NCBI GenBank assembly: GCA_020047815.1
Contig: JAIFNG010000093.1
Coordinates: forward strand, 1-44,471
Reading direction: 5' to 3'
Source: Anaerolinea sp.
GTDB taxonomy: Bacteria; Chloroflexota; Anaerolineae; Anaerolineales; Villigracilaceae
Length of the DNA stretch: 44,471 nt
In this document: positions 33,416 to 40,160 of the stretch, in pieces
How positions within the stretch are numbered: position 1 is the stretch's first letter
How the letters are laid out: each line of letters begins with the position of its first letter
Translations under genes and position numbers: made by a program
The notes under the pieces: model-generated
Databases searched by the model: none
Told to the model about the DNA's origin: nothing
Seen by the model: the letters and a program-made list of their open reading frames with translations, nothing else

Positions 33416-34744
33416 CTATGCAGCAGCTCTTTCATCGGCGGCTTGGGCGTGGGCTTCGAGACCCTCGGCTCTTGCCAGGACTGCTGCTTGTTTACTCAAC
33501 TGTGAAGCGGATTCGCGATCCAGGGCAACCAGACTGACAATATGTACAAAGTCCCAAACATTCAAAGGGGATGCAAAACGCGCGGTCCCATTCGTGGGCA
33601 TCACATGGCTTGGACCTGCAACATAATCGCCAAGTGCCTCAAAAGAATGCTCACCTAGGAAAACCCCGCCCGCAGCCTCGATCTTTTCGCTCAACATCCA
33701 GGGTTCTGCGACCGAAAGACATAAATGTTCCGGGGCGTAGGCATTCGCAAGTTCGGCGGCCTCAAAAATATCCCGTGTGATGACGATACCGCTGCGGTTT
33801 TCCAGGGACTGCGCAAGGATGTCAGCACGAGGCAGGGTCTCAACCCTGTGAGTCACTTCTAATTGCACTGCATCGGCCAGCTTGCGCGAAGGTGTCAGCA
33901 GGATCGCAGATGCAAGCACATCATGCTCTGCTTGCGCAAGAAGATCAGCGGCGACCCAGGCAGGTGTGGAGTTGTCATCGGCAATGACCATTGTCTCGGT
34001 GGGACCCGCCAACCCGTCGATGCCAACCACACCGAAGACCTGCCGTTTGGCAAGCGTGACAAAGAGATTCCCCGGTCCGAAGATCTTATCCACAGCACGA
34101 ATGGACTCGGTCCCGTATGCAAGCGCAGCAATTGCCTGCGCGCCGCCCAATGTATAGACTTCTTCTATGCCGACCAGTGCGCAAGCAGCGAGGGTTATAT
34201 CTGCCACTTCGCCCGTTGCGCGGTTCGGTGGGACAACAACCACGATTTCCTTTACACCCGCCACCTGTGCTGGCACAGCAGACATAATTACCGTGGATGG
34301 TAAAGGCGCCGTGCCGCCGGGGACATATAACCCCACACGCTTGATCGGGCGGATTAATTGACCAAGCGTTCCATCGCCCTCCTGCATCATCCAGGAGTTG
34401 AGCGGCTGATGGGTGTGAAAGCGGCGTACTCTTTCGGAAGAGAGCTCCAGTGCAGCGCGTTGTTCAGATGAAATGGATTTGAGTGCATTTGCCAGCTTTT
34501 CACTGGGAACGCGGAAAGTTTCAGAGGATCGGTTATCAAGGCGCTGGCTCCAGTTTTTTAGCGCGGCATCTCCCTGCGTGCGGACATCTGTCAAAATGCG
34601 CGTAACAGCTTGTTCAGGTGTGAGTGATTGACCGAATAACTTTGCGATCCCATCCAGCATCGATTGGGAAACAGGAAATTCATCCGGCGGCTGGCGTTTG
34701 AGAATGCTTTGTTTTGCTTGTTCAACAGTAAAAATTTTCAACAT
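33416..34744 (-). CDS. hisD: Histidinol dehydrogenase
   Basis: A 442-residue HisD. Family segments: GLYVPGGTAPLPSTVIMSAVPA, GGAQAIAALAYGTESI, DKIFGPGNLFVT, the GLAGPTETMVIAD stretch, and AQAEHDVLASAIL with zinc ligands, plus AYAPEHLCL. It oxidises L-histidinol to L-histidine in two NAD+-dependent steps. The ATG at 34744 (MLKIFTVEQAK) has AAGGA upstream; the frame continues to 34879 inside hutH without support. It lies 22 nt after hutH, an odd partner because HutH breaks down histidine. No other his gene is in the window. Confidence 0.93.
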   Translation of the reverse strand: MLKIFTVEQAKQSILKRQPPDEFPVSQSMLDGIAKLFGQSLTPEQAVTRILTDVRTQGDAALKNWSQRLDNRSSETFRVPSEKLANALKSISSEQRAALELSSERVRRFHTHQPLNSWMMQEGDGTLGQLIRPIKRVGLYVPGGTAPLPSTVIMSAVPAQVAGVKEIVVVVPPNRATGEVADITLAACALVGIEEVYTLGGAQAIAALAYGTESIRAVDKIFGPGNLFVTLAKRQVFGVVGIDGLAGPTETMVIADDNSTPAWVAADLLAQAEHDVLASAILLTPSRKLADAVQLEVTHRVETLPRADILAQSLENRSGIVITRDIFEAAELANAYAPEHLCLSVAEPWMLSEKIEAAGGVFLGEHSFEALGDYVAGPSHVMPTNGTARFASPLNVWDFVHIVSLVALDRESASQLSKQAAVLARAEGLEAHAQAADERAAA

Positions 34745-34766
34745 GAATATTCCTTTTTTACATTTT

Positions 34767-36332
34767 TCAGTGCGCCAAAGCGCCGTCCACATTCCGGACA
34801 ATTGCGCCGCTGACAACCAGCTGCCGCGTATTCTCGATAAAACCTGACATGAGAGTATCTGCTTCAATAAATGGAACATGTTCTCGGATCAACTCATACA
34901 CTCCGCGTGTACCGTGGCCCAGCTGTTTGTCTGCGCCAATGACTTGCTTGCGGAAGTCCACGCCCTGGGCGGCAGACATCAACTCGATGGAAAGGATCCG
35001 TTCAACATTATCGATCACACTGCGAAGTTTGAGGGCAGCCGTCGCACCCATGCTGACATGATCCTCCACATTTGCAGAGGTTGGAATTGTGTCCACGCTG
35101 GCTGGGTGGGAAAGTACTTTATTCTCAGTGGCAAGCGCGGCAGCAGTATATTGCAGGATCATAAAGCCCGAATTCAATCCGCCTTCCCTCGTGAGAAAGG
35201 CGGGCAAAACGTGGGTATTGGAACATTCATCAGTCAACCTCATAATGCGCCGTTCTGAGATGTTCCCCAGTTCAGCAACCGAGAACGCGAGATAATCCAT
35301 CGCGATCGCCAGTGGTTCACCGTGAAAATTACCACCTGAGAGAACGGTGATCTCTTCCTTATCATCAATAAAGATCAGCGGGTTATCCGTCACAGCATTC
35401 AATTCAATTTCAAAGACCCAGCGTGAATAGGCGATCGCATCACGCACGGCACCATGCACCTGGGGCATACAGCGCAGGGTATACGCATCCTGCACATTGA
35501 GAGAACCATGCTCACGAGTGAATTGACTATCCTTCAATAAATTTCGTAAATATTCCGCACACTCCTTCTGGCGCGGATAAGGGCGCAGGTTGTGAATGCG
35601 CTCATCAAAGGCAAGGTCGGTTCCATTCAGCGCTTCAAGACTGAGACACCCCGCAATATCAGCAGTCTGGCTGTATCGCTCTGCCCGCAAGGTTTGCAGC
35701 ACCCCCAGTGCAGTCATGACCGACGTGCCATTGGTCAATGCCAAACCTTCCTTTGCCGCAAGTGTGATCGGCGTTAGCCCGGCACGTTTGAATGCTTCCT
35801 GGCCTGATATTATTTCTCCCTGATATTCCACTTCGCCTTCGCCAATGATCGGCAGACTCATGTGAGCCAGCGGAGCAAGGTCACCACTGGCGCCAAGAGA
35901 GCCCTTTTCCGGAATGATCGGATGAATACCCGCGTTGAGCATTCCCACCAGCAACTCCAAAGTGGATAGCCGGATTCCCGAGTGTCCACGTGATAGGGTA
36001 TTGGCGCGGATCAACATGATGGCCCGTGTCGTTGGGATGTCGAATGTATTACCAACTCCCACTGCATGACTGAGGACGATATTGCGCTGGAGTTGTTCCA
36101 CCTGATCGGGCGGGATGATGCGATCCTTAAATGCGCCAAACCCTGTGGTGATGCCATAGGCAATGGTTCCCCGCTCCAGCAGGGTTTGCACCGCATTCGC
36201 TGCGCGAGTGACCAGCCTTCCTGCATCCACACTGATTTCCACCCGTGGCGCATTGGGTTTTCCGTTCGCAACCGCGTACACTTGATCGAAGGTCAAACGT
36301 GTTCCGTCCAGGGAAATGATATCTGTTTTCAT
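34767..36332 (-). CDS. hutH: Histidine ammonia-lyase
   Basis: A 521-residue member of the MIO-dependent ammonia-lyase family. The cofactor tripeptide A148-S149-G150 lies in GSLGASGDLAPLAH, and Tyr59 in AYGITTGFGAF is the catalytic tyrosine. Sequence fits histidine ammonia-lyase, which converts L-histidine to trans-urocanate, better than the aromatic aminomutases. The ATG at 36332 has GAGG upstream; the longer frame to 36392 lacks support. A TATAAT at 36419-36424 (minus) is a possible -10. hutU, hutI and hutG are absent nearby. Confidence 0.92.
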   Translation of the reverse strand: MKTDIISLDGTRLTFDQVYAVANGKPNAPRVEISVDAGRLVTRAANAVQTLLERGTIAYGITTGFGAFKDRIIPPDQVEQLQRNIVLSHAVGVGNTFDIPTTRAIMLIRANTLSRGHSGIRLSTLELLVGMLNAGIHPIIPEKGSLGASGDLAPLAHMSLPIIGEGEVEYQGEIISGQEAFKRAGLTPITLAAKEGLALTNGTSVMTALGVLQTLRAERYSQTADIAGCLSLEALNGTDLAFDERIHNLRPYPRQKECAEYLRNLLKDSQFTREHGSLNVQDAYTLRCMPQVHGAVRDAIAYSRWVFEIELNAVTDNPLIFIDDKEEITVLSGGNFHGEPLAIAMDYLAFSVAELGNISERRIMRLTDECSNTHVLPAFLTREGGLNSGFMILQYTAAALATENKVLSHPASVDTIPTSANVEDHVSMGATAALKLRSVIDNVERILSIELMSAAQGVDFRKQVIGADKQLGHGTRGVYELIREHVPFIEADTLMSGFIENTRQLVVSGAIVRNVDGALAH

Positions 36333-36602
36333 ACAGCCTCTTTTGCCTATCAACATTAGCGCTTCCGCCTCCATGGTACGAGACTGCGCCAATGGATTTG
36401 GGCGCTGCGCATAAAATGATTATAAAACATGCAGACATTAATAGTGTACTATCCGGCATGGACTAAATTACAGGTCGGGTATTCCGATTGCAGTAGTGAT
36501 ACCCCCATAACTAAACCCCGGCTTTTCAGCATGAAGCCATCCAGTGTGATGATAAATTTGTATGGGAATGAGAGACTTCTGTTCGAACATGATCCAAAGC
36601 AG

Positions 36603-36830
36603 TTAATCGATCCTGCCGAACGCCTTTAGGTACAGTTCTTCCACCTTTTTCCTTGCCCAGGGAGTTCTTCTCAAAAACTTCAAGCTGGACTTGATGCTCG
36701 GATCATTGGTGAAGCACTTGATGGGAATGCGCCTGCCCAATTCATCCCAGCCATATTGATCCACAAGGCGGGTGAGGAGCATTTCAAGGGTGACACCATG
36801 CAGGGGGTTGTTGGTTTGTTCGTTTGTCAT
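36603..36830 (-). CDS. VF530-family (DUF2132) small protein
   Basis: A 75-residue protein. [56 protein letters not shown] and YLK are the complete VF530 pattern. The Vibrio member has a fold suggesting DNA binding, but its function is not established. It stands alone: 270 nt from hutH and 244 nt from the epimerase gene. The gap 36393-36602 shows only the possible hutH promoter. Confidence 0.9.
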   Translation of the reverse strand: MTNEQTNNPLHGVTLEMLLTRLVDQYGWDELGRRIPIKCFTNDPSIKSSLKFLRRTPWARKKVEELYLKAFGRID

Positions 36831-36892
36831 GTGTTTATGGTTTGGATTCCAGTTCGATCAGCCGTGAGACATTGATCAAGATTTAGCCTTTG

Positions 36893-37048
36893 TTATTCAG
36901 GGGGTTCGATTAAGAAAGGCTGGCATTTGGTGGTAAACCAGTCCTGCCCATTAACATACATGATGATAATCGAACCTTCGCGAACCGTGTACCGCGCAGG
37001 GACGTCATAAAATCAAAACGCTCTTTCATATCTGGCCACTGCTGTCAC
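36893..37048 (-). pseudogene. Possible decayed small gene
   Basis: One minus frame reads protein-like sequence (TAVARYERAF, a TGA, then DVPARYTVREGSIII and MYVNGQDWFTTKCQPF) ending in TAA at 36893-36895. The in-frame TGA and lack of a clear start suggest a relic; a selenocysteine reading is not supported by any hairpin I can place. Family unknown. Confidence 0.25.
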
Positions 37049-37074
37049 ACTTCGCATCCCACCCCTGCAGGCAG

Positions 37075-38067
37075 CTAAAATCCCTTCCCAAACGGATCGC
37101 GCTCATCCACCAGAATTACACCTTCTGCCATCACCCATGCTTCACCTGTGATGGTTGGGATGATTTCCTCCCCTTCCACTTGCACACTGCCTTCAAAAAT
37201 GCTGCCGACAACACTCTGCTGTTTCCACAGTTGCCCTGCCTGCAGTTTTCCATCCGCATACAAACAGGCAAGTTTTGCGCTGGTGCCTGTACCACACGGA
37301 GAACGATCATACGCTCTACCCGGGCAGAGAACAAAGCTTTTGCTATTGGCGTCGGGCGTGGATGCGAACAACTCAATGTGATCGATCTCCGCACCATTTT
37401 TGCCTGTTATTCCGTTGGCGGCCAACTGCTCACGCACACTCCACGCAAAGTTTTGCAAAATTTCAATATTTTGCATGGTCACATCCAGGCCATGATCGTG
37501 CACCAGGAAAAACCAATTGCCGCCCCACGCCACATCGCCATGAATTGTTTTGCCAGCCACCGTGACAGGGATGTGGGTTAAATAACGATACGCAGGGATA
37601 TTTTTTACCGAGACTCGATTCGGATAAGCGGATATGTCATTCCCGATGATGCGATGGTTTTGAGGTCGCTCCACTCCTGCCCGCCCTGACATACCGTGCA
37701 GCGTTGCTTCGACCACGCCCACAGGAGTCTCCACCCGAACCATTCCTTCGGCCACGCGGCCGCGATAGGCGAGGGATGCGATCAGACCGATGGTGCCGTG
37801 TCCGCACATGCCGAGGTAGCCGACGTTATTGAAGAAGATGACTCCGAACTGACAGGTGGGGTCAGCCGGTTCGACCAGCAGCGCGCCAACCAGGACATCT
37901 GATCCACGCGGTTCGTTTAAGACCGTGGTGCGGAAGTCATCATGTTCTTTTTTCAGGCGGGATAACTTCTCAACGACAGAGCCTGTTCCGAGATCAAAGG
38001 GGGGCGTTTCTATCAGGCGGGTAGGCTCTCCACCCGTATGTGAATCCAGAAAAGGGATGCGTTTCAT
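37075..38067 (-). CDS. Proline racemase family, probable 4-hydroxyproline 2-epimerase
   Basis: A 330-residue protein of the proline racemase superfamily. Both catalytic cysteines are present: C88 in MCGHGTIG and C258 in SPCGTGTSA. This excludes the trans-3-hydroxyproline dehydratases, which have Thr at the second site. DSHTGGEPTR at residues 8-17 is typical of hydroxyproline epimerases. The reaction would turn trans-4-hydroxy-L-proline into cis-4-hydroxy-D-proline. The adjacent DapA-family gene fits a later step of that pathway. The intergenic 130 nt between the two contain a nested inverted repeat. Confidence 0.88.
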   Translation of the reverse strand: MKRIPFLDSHTGGEPTRLIETPPFDLGTGSVVEKLSRLKKEHDDFRTTVLNEPRGSDVLVGALLVEPADPTCQFGVIFFNNVGYLGMCGHGTIGLIASLAYRGRVAEGMVRVETPVGVVEATLHGMSGRAGVERPQNHRIIGNDISAYPNRVSVKNIPAYRYLTHIPVTVAGKTIHGDVAWGGNWFFLVHDHGLDVTMQNIEILQNFAWSVREQLAANGITGKNGAEIDHIELFASTPDANSKSFVLCPGRAYDRSPCGTGTSAKLACLYADGKLQAGQLWKQQSVVGSIFEGSVQVEGEEIIPTITGEAWVMAEGVILVDERDPFGKGF

Positions 38068-38100
38068 ATTTTTCCTGCTTCGTCCCAGGGACTGCCGCGC

Positions 38101-38143
38101 GCTTCAACGCCCTGTCTGACGACAGGTTGCTTTGAAGCTTTTT
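38101..38143. repeat. Nested inverted repeat between epimerase and DapA-family genes
   Basis: GCTTCAA (38101-38107) and TTGAAGC (38132-38138) enclose CCTGTC-TGAC-GACAGG (38111-38126). A TTTTT run follows on the plus strand, giving an intrinsic-terminator shape, yet both neighbouring genes are on the minus strand. It may be a dispersed repeat or a structured segment of the minus-strand mRNA. Confidence 0.5.
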
Positions 38144-38197
38144 AAGTTCCATACTAATTTTGCTCCAGCTTCGATCCGACGAACTTTCTCCTGCTGC

Positions 38198-39073
38198 TTA
38201 GCTTGAGGCAATTTTAAAGACTTTCTCGAACTCAGCGCGGTCTTCATCGGTCAATGGCAATAACGGTTGGCGCGGATTTCCAACGGGGATCCCGAGCAAT
38301 TCGCAGCCCACTTTGACCTTTTGGGTATAACTTCCGCTTTCCATATTCCGGAGCAAGGGCAGGAGTACATCCATGTGTGCCCGGGCTGCCACAAAATCGT
38401 TGGCAAGCGCGGCTTCGAGTACGCGATAATGCTGCATGGGTGCACACGATGCAGCGCCGCCGATCCAGCTTTTTGTGCCCCAAAGAAAGTAGTCCAGCGC
38501 CTGGTCGTCGCTGCCGCAGATCATTTGATAGCGGTCACCGTAACGCAGGCGGAACTCATACACGCGCGCCATATCGCCGCTGGCTTCCTTAATGCCGATG
38601 ATATGAGGGTATTTCGCGAGACCGTCCATCACTTCATAACCGACTTCGCTGCCTGCGCGCCAGGGGAAGTTATAGAGAACAATGGGTATCTTGACCGACT
38701 CAGCAACTGCCGAATAATGCGCCAGCAACTCACGCTGATTGGGACGTGAATATGGCGGGACAGCCACCATGAGCGCATCGTACCCCATTTGCTCGGCGGT
38801 CCGCGAATAACGGATGACGTCACGCGTGGCACCTGAGTTCGTGCCTGCGATCAGCGTCACCCTTCCGTTCACTTTCTCTTTGACGAATTTGAATATATCC
38901 AGCCGCTCGGATTCGGTGAAGGCGTAAACCTCCCCCGTCGTGCCGCCTGGGACAAAGCCCGCGATCTTATTCTTGATCAGAAATTCGATCAGTTGTTCAA
39001 GCACAGGGTAGTTGATGCTTTCGTCAACGTTAAAAGGCGTAACAATGGGCGCGTAGATTCCTTTGAGTTGCAT
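38198..39073 (-). CDS. DapA-family lyase (probable hydroxyproline-pathway deaminase)
   Basis: A 291-residue class I aldolase-fold protein of the dihydrodipicolinate synthase family: GGTTGEVYAFTESERL, Tyr134 in VLYNFP and the Schiff-base Lys162 in GIKEASGDMARVYEF. Next to a 4-hydroxyproline epimerase, the closest functional fit is delta-1-pyrroline-4-hydroxy-2-carboxylate deaminase (context inference); lysine biosynthesis DapA or a sugar-acid aldolase is the alternative. The oxidase and ketoglutarate semialdehyde dehydrogenase of the pathway are not in the window. Its 5' end and leader have a decayed copy at 39855-39926. Confidence 0.82.
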   Translation of the reverse strand: MQLKGIYAPIVTPFNVDESINYPVLEQLIEFLIKNKIAGFVPGGTTGEVYAFTESERLDIFKFVKEKVNGRVTLIAGTNSGATRDVIRYSRTAEQMGYDALMVAVPPYSRPNQRELLAHYSAVAESVKIPIVLYNFPWRAGSEVGYEVMDGLAKYPHIIGIKEASGDMARVYEFRLRYGDRYQMICGSDDQALDYFLWGTKSWIGGAASCAPMQHYRVLEAALANDFVAARAHMDVLLPLLRNMESGSYTQKVKVGCELLGIPVGNPRQPLLPLTDEDRAEFEKVFKIASS

Positions 39074-39140
39074 GGGGGACTCCAGTTGGTAAAGGTATGG
39101 GTGGCAAAAGTTTACTTCCCCCTGTTGAAGGGGGCAAGAG
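39045..39140. repeat. Direct repeat copy B: start and leader of DapA-family gene
   Basis: This segment holds the first codons of the DapA-family gene and its leader. The stretch reading TAGATTC, then AGTTGGTAAAGGTATGGG, then GGCAAAAGTTTACTTCCCC and GGGGGCAAGAG recurs in order at 39855-39926, minus 23 nt. The two copies flank the DUF433-DUF5615 module. It also contains a CCCCC/GGGGG hairpin at the end of the DUF5615 gene. Confidence 0.6.
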
Positions 39141-39476
39141 CTACTTACGGTTCACTCTGATCAAAATTCCTTTCAGGTTTCCGGCTTCCGTCAACACCTT
39201 GTCAATCTGTTCGGCTTGTTGATGCAAATCTGGGTTCTGGGTGCATACCACGATCCCCGCGTGTTGAATTGACTTTGTGTGCAGGAAGATAAAATCCCGG
39301 CGATTGAGGGTCAATAAAATGCGTCCTGCTTCTGCAGCAAACGCCAGCACTTCTTCATCAGGAATACGTTGATTGGCTTTTCCCGCTTCATGGGAGGTAA
39401 GCACATCATGTCCCATTTGTCGCAAATATTGAGCAAGCTTGATCGGAAAATTTTCGTTGGTATAGAGAGATGCCAT
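39141..39476 (-). CDS. DUF5615 PIN-like protein (putative toxin), copy 1
   Basis: A 111-residue PIN-like protein of the DUF5615 (Mut7-C/VapC45-like) group: TNENFPIKLAQYLRQMGHDVLTSHEAG at the N terminus and AAEAGRILLTLNRRDFIFLH in the middle. The first acid of the D-E-N pattern is Asn7 here, which could weaken metal binding. Family members sit with DUF433 proteins and are viewed as toxin-like RNases, but activity is poorly tested. Its ATG overlaps the DUF433 stop by one base (TAATG), showing coupling. Confidence 0.85.
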   Translation of the reverse strand: MASLYTNENFPIKLAQYLRQMGHDVLTSHEAGKANQRIPDEEVLAFAAEAGRILLTLNRRDFIFLHTKSIQHAGIVVCTQNPDLHQQAEQIDKVLTEAGNLKGILIRVNRK

Positions 39477-39802
39477 TATGCCCCAAGGTTCGCGTTTATT
39501 GCTTTATCCATTTCTTCTACATGAGCGTCGGCATACGCCCAGGCATTGACCAAATCCACCGCGCGCAGGGATGGGAAATTTTCAAGAATTGCAGATTCCA
39601 TCCAGCCGAGGCGGCGGTAATTTTCCAAAGTCCACACGGGAATGCGGGTGCGGACAATGCAAGCCTCACCGCCAGAAACACCCGCTGTTTTTTCGATTCC
39701 CGCCCAGGCATTGCCAACCTCGCGCGCAAGGCGCTGTAACAGCTCCGCTTTTTCAGCGCGGCTCAACCGGGAAATTTGGGGTTCGATACTTTGCATGCTC
39801 AT
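39476..39802 (-). CDS. DUF433 protein (putative antitoxin), copy 1
   Basis: A 108-residue DUF433 protein. The N-terminal helix (ISRLSRAEKAELLQRLAREV) precedes the helix-turn-helix-like DUF433 core, IVRTRIPVWTLENYRRLG and ILENFPSLRAVDLVNAWAYAD. DUF433 proteins are the usual VapB45-like partners of DUF5615. GAGGCG precedes the ATG, and TATAAT on the minus strand (39827-39832) is a likely -10, so the module has its own promoter. It lies between the two direct-repeat copies. Confidence 0.85.
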   Translation of the reverse strand: MSMQSIEPQISRLSRAEKAELLQRLAREVGNAWAGIEKTAGVSGGEACIVRTRIPVWTLENYRRLGWMESAILENFPSLRAVDLVNAWAYADAHVEEMDKAINANLGA

Positions 39803-39826
39803 TTTCGCCTCGATTTGTCAAAAACG

Positions 39827-39832
39827 ATTATA
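39827..39832 (-). promoter_or_regulatory. -10 box for DUF433-DUF5615 module 1
   Basis: TATAAT on the minus strand, giving a leader of about 18 nt before the DUF433 ATG; GAGGCG lies within that leader. Confidence 0.45.
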
Positions 39833-39854
39833 CCTTTTTGTTGAAGGAGGTGAG

Positions 39855-39926
39855 ATGGGGCGTAGATTCAGCTGGTAAAGGAATGAGTGGTGAAAGTTAC
39901 CTTCCTGCGGCGAAAGGGAACAAGAG
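39855..39926. repeat. Direct repeat copy A: decayed copy of DapA-family leader
   Basis: ATGGGG-CGTAGATTC, AGCTGGTAAAGGAATGAG, GGTGAAAGTTACCTTCC and GGGAACAAGAG match copy B at 39045-39140 in order and orientation, with a 23-nt gap where B carries the ATG and first codons of the DapA-family gene. It lies just upstream of module 1, in the 358-nt gap to the TIR-FGE gene. Confidence 0.6.
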
Positions 39927-39935
39927 AGAAAAAGG

Positions 39936-39988
39936 GCGGCTCACACTGGGATGGTCGCGGAGCGCCATGCAAAGTGTGAGCCGCTTTT
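39936..39988. terminator. Long bidirectional terminator-like hairpin
   Basis: GCGGCTCACACT (39936-39947) and AGTGTGAGCCGC (39973-39984) are a perfect 12-bp stem; inside, ATGG/CCAT and CGC/GCG pair again. TTTT follows on the plus strand, and on the minus strand the stem is followed by CCTTTTTCTC, so it can end the TIR-FGE transcript. The rest of the gap to 40160 shows only a short TACAT/ATGTA hairpin (about 40096-40112). Confidence 0.7.
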
Positions 39989-40160
39989 ATATTTGCCTGA
40001 ACGCCCTCCCCAACCTTATTTCATTGCCCGGTAATGAAAAAGGAAAACACCCAGACGGGACGTGACTGCGCTTTCTCTCCTGTTGTGCCTCGGCTTACAT
40101 CCTTAAATGTAGACCTTTCTGGCGTTGGAAAACCCCAAACATGGTTCAGGGCGTATCCAC

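Noticed and set aside
37148..37581. Long plus-strand frames opposite the epimerase gene, and similar frames opposite sdhA, pgpH and hutH
   Set aside because: They are antisense shadows of strongly supported genes and lack ribosome-binding sites and family motifs.
39803..40160. DGR template repeat or accessory gene downstream of the candidate variable region
   Set aside because: Reading this gap on both strands shows no near copy of the FGE tail and no reverse-transcriptase motif; it holds a terminator, a decayed leader copy and a promoter.
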